The translations under genes were made by a program, and so were the position numbers. From Pseudomonadota bacterium (GTDB taxonomy: Bacteria > Pseudomonadota > Alphaproteobacteria > Rickettsiales > Rickettsiaceae): a DNA stretch of 5,159 nucleotides. Positions 1 to 5,159 of this stretch are shown here, piece by piece. A model generated the notes under the pieces. The model searched no databases and was not told where the DNA came from. It saw only the letters and a program-made list of their open reading frames with translations. Position 1 is the first letter of the stretch, and each line of letters starts with the position of its first letter. The stretch is taken from positions 1 to 5,159 of the forward strand of contig JAJZHL010000089.1 of NCBI GenBank assembly GCA_021804505.1, given 5' to 3'.

Positions 1-50
1 TTGTTCTAATACTCAACCACTTTCTAAATGATTAATTATAAAAAAATTCA

Positions 51-98
51 GATTCGTCGTGCGGGGGTAGTGAACTACGTTCTGCGCTCCTCACTTCA
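51..98. repeat. GC-rich nested palindromic patch, possible repeat remnant
   Basis: This patch is clearly richer in G and C than the AT-rich DNA around it. It holds overlapping inverted repeats: GTAGT (67-71) with ACTAC (74-78), GAAC (72-75) with GTTC (79-82), and AGTGA (69-73) with TCACT (91-95). It starts 5 bp beyond the stop of the small-gene pseudogene on the minus strand. Read on the minus strand it has the flavour of short dispersed repeats I associate with Rickettsia genomes, but that is memory and unverified. It could instead be a decayed terminator, since a run of T follows about 50 nt further on the minus strand. No coding potential is seen. Confidence 0.35.
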
Positions 99-102
99 TT
101 TT

Positions 103-603
103 TTATATTACTCCTTTGAAATTGAATTGGTATAAAGGCTTGGAATGTATGATGACTTTATTAAAAATATAATCTATCTGACGGCTTGGCTGCCCTTCTA
201 TACTACCTAGCATATTAATATATGGTTGAAAGTATATTATGGAGATTCCTATATCTGCCATCACTTGTCCCGCCGATACTAGTTTAAGTGGCCACTCATT
301 CAGAAAAGAAGTTGAGTTTCCTGCTTCTGGCCCTTCCCTCAGGGCTTCAACAACTGCAGAGATTAGACTTCCTGCATAAATCTACTTCTATTGGTGATTT
401 GTACGTCGATCCGGTTCTCGAATCCTCACGTACCTAGAGTACGTTGTGGATCGAGGATCCGTGTCTCCTTCAAATCCCTCAGAGTAGTAGCGATTTTTGC
501 AGGAAGTCTATTAGCAATGTCCCTGATGCAACAACACAGAACAGAACTGGACCTTGTAGGATTTTTTAACAGAACGCTTAATTAATGAAAATACTGAGGC
601 CAT
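103..603 (-). pseudogene. Broken paralogue of the adjacent small membrane protein gene
   Basis: On the minus strand an ATG at 603-601 opens a frame reading MASVFSLIKRSVKK. At the A6 run (567-562) the reading must shift by one base to continue as LQGPVLFCVVASGTLLI. After the inserted element (365-509) the frame resumes as SAVVEALREGPEAG and runs to a TAA at 105-103. Removing the 148-nt insertion (element plus one target copy) and repairing the 1-nt shift gives about 117 codons. The product aligns with the intact neighbour (753-1025): VLFCVVASGTLL with VLFAITAGTFLT, EALREGPEAGNSTSF with MALCQEPEEGRTSSF, and NEWP...ADIG...PYI with NLWP...AEIG...PYI. The tail is about 29 residues longer than in the intact copy. 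The copies are well diverged, so the duplication is old. No Shine-Dalgarno site is seen before the ATG. The function is unknown. The frameshift assignment rests on the weaker N-terminal part of the alignment; the insertion does not. Confidence 0.8.
365..509. mobile_element. 145-bp palindromic MITE-like insertion element
   Basis: The ends are perfect 12-bp inverted repeats, AGACTTCCTGCA (365-376) and TGCAGGAAGTCT (498-509). They are flanked by a direct ATT duplication (362-364 and 510-512). The interior is an imperfect palindrome along its whole length, with CGTAC (429-433) facing GTACG (439-443) around a 5-nt centre near 436. Deleting the element and one ATT restores the minus-strand reading GTLLISAVVEAL across the junction, as expected if it landed in an intact gene. 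It encodes no transposase, so mobility would need one supplied in trans. Size and palindromic form recall Rickettsia palindromic elements, but those are known for in-frame insertion. This insertion adds 148 nt and breaks the frame. Family assignment is open. Confidence 0.8.
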
Positions 604-676
604 AAATTATATTTTAATTGCAAAAAAATTTAAGCAGTCAATATATTAGCTAACTCTATATGGTAACACAGATGTT

Positions 677-750
677 GCCTCCTTCGTAGGTTAAGGTTTT
701 TGCTTATGCACCTTTAAGTTAACATGGTTGTATCTTTGGATGAAGGAGCC
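677..750. repeat. Imperfect inverted repeat after the small gene
   Basis: The arms CTCCTTC (679-685) and GAAGGAG (742-748) can pair, with further matches at 677/750 and 687/740. Inside them TTAAGGT (691-697) pairs with ACCTTTAA (710-717) if one T is bulged. The structure begins just past the stop codon of the minus-strand gene at 753-1025. It may fold in that transcript's 3' end, but no T tract follows directly, so it is not a canonical intrinsic terminator. It may also be a worn palindromic repeat. Nothing else is recognisable between 604 and 752. Confidence 0.3.
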
Positions 751-752
751 TC

Positions 753-1025
753 TTACTCAATATGCTCTGGTGTATTCCCAGTTACGTGAGCTTCAGCTAG
801 GGTTTTATAAGGTATATAGGGAGATAAATGCCTACCTATCTCTGCTATGGACGCTCCCATACCTACACATATCATAGGCCAGAGATTTGTAAAAGAACTT
901 GTTCTGCCTTCTTCCGGTTCCTGACATAATGCCATAATAAAACCTGCGGTCAAGAAAGTTCCTGCTGTGATGGCAAACAATACAAGAGGGTCTCTTTTTA
1001 CTTCTGAAGATATTGTATTTAACAT
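753..1025 (-). CDS. Small putative membrane protein of unknown function (90 aa)
   Basis: I do not recognise this family. The 90-residue product has a hydrophobic stretch at about residues 13-33 (PLVLFAITAGTFLTAGFIM) and a second, weaker one at about 48-63 (LWPMICVGMGASIAEI). An acidic, polar linker at 35-46 (QEPEEGRTSSFT) separates them. The tail is hydrophilic and rich in P and H. This fits a small inner-membrane protein with two helices, or one helix plus an amphipathic segment. No cleavable signal peptide is clear. The ATG at 1025 is supported by a GGAG (1034-1037, minus strand) 8 nt upstream and by a promoter about 40 nt upstream. That expression machinery, and partial conservation in the broken paralogue at 103-603, argue that it is a real gene. 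Residues shared by both copies include the VLF...AG/SGT segment, P-E-x-G, SF, N-x-WP, IG and PY. It lies downstream of mutM in the same direction but probably has its own transcript. Confidence 0.75.
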   Translation of the reverse strand: MLNTISSEVKRDPLVLFAITAGTFLTAGFIMALCQEPEEGRTSSFTNLWPMICVGMGASIAEIGRHLSPYIPYKTLAEAHVTGNTPEHIE

Positions 1026-1066
1026 ATTATAAACTCCGATAGTTGGTTGTAAGACAAACTTGCATT

Positions 1067-1095
1067 AGTATATATTAACTATTTGTGTTTAGCAA
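1067..1095 (-). promoter_or_regulatory. Sigma70-type promoter for the small membrane protein gene
   Basis: On the minus strand the -35 box TTGCTA (1095-1090, 4 of 6 consensus) and the -10 box TATACT (1072-1067, 5 of 6) are separated by exactly 17 nt. Transcription would begin near 1060, giving a leader of about 35 nt that includes the GGAG ribosome site at 1037-1034. This is the best promoter match I found in the window. It is a prediction from consensus only. Confidence 0.55.
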
Positions 1096-1097
1096 GC

Positions 1098-1119
1098 GAG
1101 CATTGTTGATTTAATGCTC
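1098..1119 (-). terminator. Hairpin after mutM, possible weak terminator
   Basis: GAGCATT (1098-1104) and AATGCTC (1113-1119) form a perfect 7-bp stem with an 8-nt loop, starting 14 nt beyond the mutM stop. On the minus strand the sequence after the stem is GCTTGCT rather than a U run, so it lacks the second half of an intrinsic terminator. Its place between mutM and the promoter of the next gene suggests a transcript-end or stabilising role, which is inference. Confidence 0.35.
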
Positions 1120-1133
1120 TTTAGGGATAAGAC

Positions 1134-1949
1134 TTACACCTGACACACAGCACAATAAAACGTGCTCCTCCCTGATTGTTTCAGCTTCTTGATAGTTCCT
1201 GGGCATACTAGGCATGGCTGCTTTTCTCTGCCATAAACTTGTAATTCTTGTTGAAAGTAACCAGGTTTACTATCTCCACTGACAAAATCTTTAAGAGTTG
1301 TCCCGCCAGCAGCTATGGCTTTGGTCAATACATGTTTAATGGCGAATACTAAATTGTTAATTTCTTTTTCCGATAAGTTACTACCAAGTCTAGTAGGTAG
1401 TATTTTGGACAGAAAAAGACTCTCAGAAGCATATATATTGCCTACACCTACAATAATTCTATTATCCATTAAGAGATTTTTTATTGGTACATTACGGTTT
1501 AATCTCTGCTGCAGATATTCATATGACATATTGTCTGATAACGGTTCTATTCCTAAATCATATAAAAACTTCTCTTCAATATCAGAGGTTAATATAGAAT
1601 AAATCATGCCGAAGCGTCTATGATCATTAAAAACTAATTGGGTAGCATTATCTAGGGTAAAAATCACGTGATCATGTTTGGTAGCGTGATATTCCCGCGA
1701 TTGCACAGTTAGCCTTCCGGTCATACCTAAATGGACAATAACTGAATAACCGTTATCTAAATCAATCAATAAATATTTGGCCCTGCGCCTTATGAAAAGA
1801 ATTTTTGCCAATTTTACCCTTAGGTTCAAATCGTCTTGCAATGCATAGCGTATATTATCACGCCTTTTGTCTAAAGCAGTAATGGTAGCATCAATTATAT
1901 TTTGTTCGAGATAACGTTTTAATGTTTCTACCTCAGGAAGTTCTGGCAT
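1134..1949 (-). CDS. mutM: Formamidopyrimidine-DNA glycosylase (MutM/Fpg)
   Basis: This bifunctional base-excision repair enzyme removes 8-oxoguanine and formamidopyrimidines from DNA, then cuts the abasic strand by beta/delta elimination. All family landmarks are present in 271 residues, close to the usual length of about 270. The N-terminal [10 protein letters not shown] supplies the catalytic Pro2 (nucleophile after Met removal) and Glu3. Lys58 in RRAKYLL matches the conserved catalytic-domain lysine, and HLGMTGRL (73-80) follows. HRRFG (110-114) carries the intercalating Arg/Phe. The helix-two-turn-helix motif GVGNIYASE is at 168-176. The C-terminal zinc finger uses Cys246, Cys249, Cys266 and Cys269, with Arg261 in GRSTFYC. 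The ATG at 1949 is fixed by the processed MPELPE start, although no Shine-Dalgarno site precedes it. It is divergent from ubiE across 64 bp. Nothing suggests loss of function. Confidence 0.97.
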   Translation of the reverse strand: MPELPEVETLKRYLEQNIIDATITALDKRRDNIRYALQDDLNLRVKLAKILFIRRRAKYLLIDLDNGYSVIVHLGMTGRLTVQSREYHATKHDHVIFTLDNATQLVFNDHRRFGMIYSILTSDIEEKFLYDLGIEPLSDNMSYEYLQQRLNRNVPIKNLLMDNRIIVGVGNIYASESLFLSKILPTRLGSNLSEKEINNLVFAIKHVLTKAIAAGGTTLKDFVSGDSKPGYFQQELQVYGREKQPCLVCPGTIKKLKQSGRSTFYCAVCQV

Positions 1950-2013
1950 TTTTTATATTTTAAAGCTATTTTTATTCATTATACCATTAAAGCAGCTTGG
2001 CACTAATAGCAAT
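1950..2013. promoter_or_regulatory. Divergent mutM/ubiE upstream region with minus-strand -10 box
   Basis: This 64-bp AT-rich gap must hold the start signals for mutM (minus) and the ubiE cluster (plus). On the minus strand a perfect TATAAT lies at 1983-1978, about 29 nt before the mutM ATG, but the hexamer 17 nt further upstream (TTAGTG) is a poor -35. On the plus strand I find no convincing promoter. Neither gene has a clear Shine-Dalgarno site here. Confidence 0.4.
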
Positions 2014-2781
2014 ATGCAAAAAAATCAAGATGATCGTGATCAAACTAATTTTGGCTTTTCAAAAGTAACTTCTGCTCAAAAAAAAGTTTTAGTGCACGAT
2101 GTTTTTTCTAGTGTAGCAGATAAATACGACATAATGAATGATGCAATGAGCCTTGGTGTGCATCGTATATGGAAGGATACATTTGTCAGGCAGATTCCTA
2201 ATTTAAAATCTCGTATATTAGATGTTGCAAGTGGTTCAGGAGATATAGCATTTAGAATAATGAAACGTGCACAGTCACACAGTATAATTCCTGAGCTTAC
2301 TCTTTGTGACATTAATCAAGATATGCTGAGCGTAGCCCGCAATAAAGCAATTGATAGTAATTTTCTGCATGGTTTACAATATGTATGTGCTGATGCAGAA
2401 AGCTTACCTTTTGCTGACAATAGTTTTGATTATTATACTATAGCATTTGGGATTAGAAATGTTCCAAAGATTGAGGCGGCTTTAGAAGAAGCATATAGAG
2501 TATTAAAACCTACAGGCAAATTTTTATGCTTAGAATTTTCCAAGGTTGAAAATAGTGGTTTACAGAGATTATATGATTTTTACTCTTTTAATATTATTCC
2601 TAAAATTGGAAAGTTGGTTGCAGATAATGAATCCGCCTACCAATATTTAGTGGAGAGCATCAATTTATTTCCTGATCAAGATACGTTTGCAGTGATGTTA
2701 AAAGATGCTGGATTCTCTAGAGTGGGTTATCAAAATCTTACCTTTGGGATTGTTGCGATTCACAGCGGCTATAAATTATAG
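2014..2781 (+). CDS. ubiE: Ubiquinone/menaquinone biosynthesis C-methyltransferase UbiE
   Basis: UbiE is a soluble SAM-dependent enzyme that C-methylates the polyprenyl-methoxy-benzoquinol intermediate of ubiquinone synthesis, and demethylmenaquinol where menaquinone is made. The 255-residue product matches the usual family length (about 250). The N-terminal signature [18 protein letters not shown] is at 31-48. SAM-binding motif [11 protein letters not shown], is at 68-77, with an acidic residue at the end of the next strand (Asp99 in LCDINQDML). ADAESLPF (126-133) and FGIRNV (145-150) are typical of UbiE, as are RVLKPTGKF (162-170) and the C-terminal YLVESI...FP and [12 protein letters not shown] Rickettsiales organism would be expected to use it for ubiquinone, an inference supported by ubiB 14 bp downstream. 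The ATG at 2014 is the natural start, but lacks a strong ribosome site. Confidence 0.96.
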   Translation: MQKNQDDRDQTNFGFSKVTSAQKKVLVHDVFSSVADKYDIMNDAMSLGVHRIWKDTFVRQIPNLKSRILDVASGSGDIAFRIMKRAQSHSIIPELTLCDINQDMLSVARNKAIDSNFLHGLQYVCADAESLPFADNSFDYYTIAFGIRNVPKIEAALEEAYRVLKPTGKFLCLEFSKVENSGLQRLYDFYSFNIIPKIGKLVADNESAYQYLVESINLFPDQDTFAVMLKDAGFSRVGYQNLTFGIVAIHSGYKL

Positions 2782-2795
2782 TAAAAGTAGTTGAA

Positions 2796-4184
2796 ATGTT
2801 TAGCTTACTAATTAGTTTTTTTAATATATTGCGGGTGATTAGTAAGAAACAGATTCTTACCCATTGTGGTTCATTAAACTTACCATTCAGGATACAAATA
2901 ATTGGCTGGCTAATAAGTATAATATTTTACCCGATGGGTATTGTCAAAAAGCCCAAGGATAATTTTGGTACAAGGCTGGCTGATTGTATGAAGGCACTAG
3001 GGCCTATTTACATAAAGTTTGGGCAAACTCTTTCCACCAGGCCAGATCTTATAGGTCCTGATATTGCTAAATCTCTTCAAACCCTGCAAGACAAGCTCAC
3101 ACCATTCAGTAGCAATGTGGCAAGAGAAATGATAGTCAAGTCTTTTGAAAAAGATGTAGAGGAATTATTTTCTGTATTTGAGGATGTACCAGTTGCAGCA
3201 GCTTCCATCTCTCAGGTACATAAAGCTCAGCACAAATCAGGAGAATGGGTAGCAGTGAAAATCTTACGCCCTAATATCCATCATATATATAATAGAGACA
3301 TAAAATTATTATATTTCCTAGCTCGCCTCGCTACAAAATTTCTTACAAAGCTTAAAAGGTTGAAGCCAGTAGCAGTAATAGACGTCTTCAATAATACTAT
3401 GAAATTTGAACTGGATCTCAGATTAGAAGCAGCTGCAGCTTCTGAGCTATTGGATAATTTCAAAAATGATAGAGATATATATATTCCTAAAGTGTATTGG
3501 GAGTTAACTTCAGAATATATCCTTGCTACCGAGTGGGTTGATGGAATATCGATATATGATAAAGCTGGTCTTACGGAACATGGTATAGATTTACCTTTGG
3601 TTGCCAAGAGATTTGTAATAATGTTTTTTAATCAAGTTTATAGAGATGGTTTTTTTCATGCTGACTTACATCCGGGCAATATATTAGTACAGCAAGATGC
3701 TAGATTAGTATTGCTAGATTTTGGCATTATGGGTAGGTTATCCGATAAAGATAGGCTAGCTATTGCTGAGAGTCTGTTTGGTTTCTTAAGCAAGGATTAT
3801 AAGTTAGTGGCAAAGGTGCATCTTAGAGCGGGCTATATACCGGAGAATACAGACTTGGATTGTTTTGCTTTAAGCTGTAGGGCTGTGACTGAGCCTATTA
3901 CTGGACTGCCAATCAAAGATATCTCTATCGGAAAGTTACTCACTCAATTGTTTAAGATTACAGAGGATTTTGGGATGGAAGTACAACCTCAGCTTCTATT
4001 ATTACAAAAAACAATAGTAGTGGTAGAAGGGGTAGGGCACCAGCTTAATCCAGAACTTAATATGTGGTTGCTGCTTGAGCCTTGGATAAAGAAATGGGCT
4101 GTAAAAAACTTGAGCCCTGAAGCAAAGATCCTTAGGCTTCTCAAACACCTTATATCAGAAATTTCAGAGAGGCTTAGTCAATGA
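2796..4184 (+). CDS. ubiB: UbiB, ABC1/ADCK-family kinase-like ATPase of ubiquinone biosynthesis
   Basis: UbiB belongs to the atypical ABC1/ADCK/UbiB kinase-like family. It is needed for ubiquinone synthesis, probably as an ATPase helping the membrane-bound pathway, although old names call it a hydroxylase. Diagnostic features are the family-specific KFGQ (74-77) within GPIYIKFGQTLSTRPDL, the alanine-rich nucleotide loop VAAASISQVH (133-142) in place of a glycine-rich loop, the VAVK lysine (Lys155), Glu205 and Asp207 in FELDLR, the catalytic loop HADLHPGN (288-295) and the metal-binding DFG (308-310). A hydrophobic segment occurs at about 35-49. At 462 residues it is shorter than E. coli UbiB (546) and ends in a charged helix-like tail without the paired C-terminal transmembrane helices of that protein. 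The start ATG lies 14 bp after ubiE, without a clear ribosome site. The stop TGA overlaps the ATG of the next gene. Confidence 0.95.
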   Translation: MFSLLISFFNILRVISKKQILTHCGSLNLPFRIQIIGWLISIIFYPMGIVKKPKDNFGTRLADCMKALGPIYIKFGQTLSTRPDLIGPDIAKSLQTLQDKLTPFSSNVAREMIVKSFEKDVEELFSVFEDVPVAAASISQVHKAQHKSGEWVAVKILRPNIHHIYNRDIKLLYFLARLATKFLTKLKRLKPVAVIDVFNNTMKFELDLRLEAAAASELLDNFKNDRDIYIPKVYWELTSEYILATEWVDGISIYDKAGLTEHGIDLPLVAKRFVIMFFNQVYRDGFFHADLHPGNILVQQDARLVLLDFGIMGRLSDKDRLAIAESLFGFLSKDYKLVAKVHLRAGYIPENTDLDCFALSCRAVTEPITGLPIKDISIGKLLTQLFKITEDFGMEVQPQLLLLQKTIVVVEGVGHQLNPELNMWLLLEPWIKKWAVKNLSPEAKILRLLKHLISEISERLSQ

Positions 4185-4966
4185 AAATAGTAACGTGGAA
4201 TATTAATTCAATTCGTTTACGAATCGCTTTACTCAAGCAATTAATCGATGAATATAACCCTGATATAATTGCTCTTCAGGAAATAAAAACTACTAATGAC
4301 TTTTTCCCTTATCAAGAAGTCGTGAATATGGGGTATAAGCACCTATATTATGAGGGGCAGAAATCTTATAATGGGGTTGCAATTATATCAAAATTTCCTT
4401 TTACCAATAAATTTTCCCTTGAGTTATATAATAGCGACAAAAGACATATAGCAGTTGAAGTACAGGGAATTGAAATACATAATTTTTATGTGCCAGCAGG
4501 AGGAGATATACCAGATGTGAGTATTAATTCTAAATTTAAGCATAAGCTGGAATATATAAAACTAATGCAGTCATGGTTTTCTACTAATCGTAATATAACT
4601 AATAAAATGGTTGTGCTCGGTGATCTTAATATTGCTCCGCATGAACATGATGTATGGTCTAGCAAGCAACTACGCAATGTAGTAAGTCATACGGATATAG
4701 AACGCTATATGCTCCTTGAGCTTCAATCTTCCTTAAGTTTTGTGGATAGTGCAAGAAATTTTATACCACACGATGAGAAGCTATATACATGGTGGAGTTA
4801 TCGGAATGTAGATTGGGAAAAGTCGAATAGAGGAAGAAGGTTAGACCATATCTGGACTAGCAGTAATTTAAAAGATAATATGTTATCTATCGGCATTGCT
4901 AGAGAGGCTAGAAACTGGCTTCAGCCTTCTGACCATGTCCCATATTTTTTAAAACTGCATCAATAA
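4181..4966 (+). CDS. xthA: Exodeoxyribonuclease III-type AP endonuclease
   Basis: This is an endonuclease/exonuclease/phosphatase-fold enzyme that cuts DNA 5' to abasic sites and trims 3' blocking groups and 3' ends in base-excision repair. At 261 residues it is close to E. coli ExoIII (268). Active-site residues can be placed from conserved motifs: Asn7 in TWNINS, the metal ligand Glu34 in ALQEIKT, Tyr103 in NFYVPAGGD, Asp148 and Asn150 in LGDLNIAP, Asp222 in GRRLDHIW, and the Asp251-His252 pair in SDHVPYF. YTWWSYR (202-208) is also typical. The ATG overlaps the ubiB stop (ATGA). GAGAGG at 4167-4172 sits 8 nt upstream as the clearest ribosome site in the cluster, so the start is firm and translation is probably coupled to ubiB. 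It supplies the step after MutM, the glycosylase encoded divergently in this window. Rickettsiales can carry more than one xth copy, so the exact paralogue is uncertain. Confidence 0.95.
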   Translation: MKIVTWNINSIRLRIALLKQLIDEYNPDIIALQEIKTTNDFFPYQEVVNMGYKHLYYEGQKSYNGVAIISKFPFTNKFSLELYNSDKRHIAVEVQGIEIHNFYVPAGGDIPDVSINSKFKHKLEYIKLMQSWFSTNRNITNKMVVLGDLNIAPHEHDVWSSKQLRNVVSHTDIERYMLLELQSSLSFVDSARNFIPHDEKLYTWWSYRNVDWEKSNRGRRLDHIWTSSNLKDNMLSIGIAREARNWLQPSDHVPYFLKLHQ

Positions 4967-4979
4967 TGGTATAATAGTA

Positions 4980-5159
4980 ATGTCTAAGAATCCTAAAATT
5001 TCTATAATCCTTCCAACCTATAATAGGGCTGAGTATTTGATAAAGGCTGTGGATAGTTGCCTTGCTCAAACATTTACCGAGTTTGAATTGATAATAATTG
5101 ATGATTTTTCTAGCGATGAAACACTTAGTGTAGCAAAAAATTATGCTAAAATGGACGAG
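4980..5159 (+). CDS. Family 2 glycosyltransferase, N-terminal part (runs off window)
   Basis: An ATG at 4980 opens a frame of 60 codons that is still open at the window edge. The product begins MSKNPKISIILPTYNRAEYL, and LAQTFTEFELIIIDDFSSDET follows at about 28-48. This is the classic GT-A start of family 2 glycosyltransferases: a first beta strand leading to PTYNR, which contacts the nucleotide sugar, then a second strand ending in DD with S-S-D-E-T. Such enzymes move a sugar from a nucleotide donor to lipid, polysaccharide or protein. Donor and acceptor cannot be told from this part. It starts 13 bp after the AP endonuclease stop, so it probably shares that transcript. No Shine-Dalgarno site precedes the ATG, and no better upstream start exists in frame. 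Confidence 0.88.
   Translation, partial: MSKNPKISIILPTYNRAEYLIKAVDSCLAQTFTEFELIIIDDFSSDETLSVAKNYAKMDE

Noticed and set aside
330..345. GCCCT/AGGGC short hairpin within the pseudogene
   Set aside because: It falls in the stretch coding for EALREGPEAG, which aligns with the intact paralogue, so the coding constraint explains it. A 5-bp stem is not significant.
391..585. Plus-strand open frame of 64 codons
   Set aside because: It lies mostly inside the palindromic element and then runs antisense through the pseudogene, with no ribosome site. It is explained by the element's sequence and not by a gene.
678..684. Minus-strand AAGGAGG, a consensus ribosome site
   Set aside because: The only start codon at proper distance (a GTG) opens a frame of 7 codons, and the pseudogene ATG is more than 70 nt away. 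It is better seen as part of the local inverted repeat.
1315..1602. 95-codon plus-strand frame antisense to mutM
   Set aside because: It is entirely inside the clearly conserved mutM gene on the other strand and has no family features; a shadow frame.
4970..4975. Perfect TATAAT just upstream of the glycosyltransferase start
   Set aside because: It ends 4 nt before the ATG, so transcription would begin at or inside the start codon, and there is no fitting -35 box. In AT-rich DNA such hexamers arise by chance.

Overview
This is an AT-rich window that looks like an obligate intracellular alphaproteobacterium of the order Rickettsiales, in or near Rickettsia. Three things suggest this: the divergent mutM / ubiE-ubiB arrangement, which I recall from Rickettsia-type genomes; weak or absent Shine-Dalgarno sites before most genes; and decaying genes carrying short palindromic inserts. 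The genus assignment is inference and no database was searched.

Left third (1-1133), accessory and eroding. An intact gene on the minus strand (753-1025) encodes a 90-residue putative membrane protein of unknown function. Downstream of it, in the same orientation, lies a broken paralogue (103-603). Its pieces, read in two frames, align with the intact protein along most of its length. Two lesions broke it: a 1-nt frameshift at an A run, and insertion of a 145-bp palindromic MITE-like element (365-509) with perfect 12-bp terminal inverted repeats and a 3-bp ATT target duplication. A short GC-rich palindromic patch (51-98) follows the pseudogene and may be a second repeat remnant. Bases 1-50 are AT-rich with nothing recognisable. 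The 604-752 gap holds only a weak inverted repeat. The 1026-1133 gap holds a hairpin after mutM and a good sigma70-type promoter for the small gene.

Right two thirds (1134-5159), conserved housekeeping. mutM (8-oxoguanine DNA glycosylase) is on the minus strand. Divergent from it is a compact plus-strand cluster: ubiE and ubiB (ubiquinone biosynthesis), an exonuclease III-family AP endonuclease whose start overlaps the ubiB stop, and the first 60 codons of a family 2 glycosyltransferase that runs off the window. Gaps are 14 bp, a 4-bp overlap and 13 bp, so co-transcription is likely. MutM and the AP endonuclease act in successive steps of base-excision repair of oxidised DNA, while UbiE and UbiB serve the respiratory quinone pathway.

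The most unusual item is the MITE-split paralogue beside its intact sister gene. I see no CRISPR array, RNA gene, toxin-antitoxin pair or defence system.
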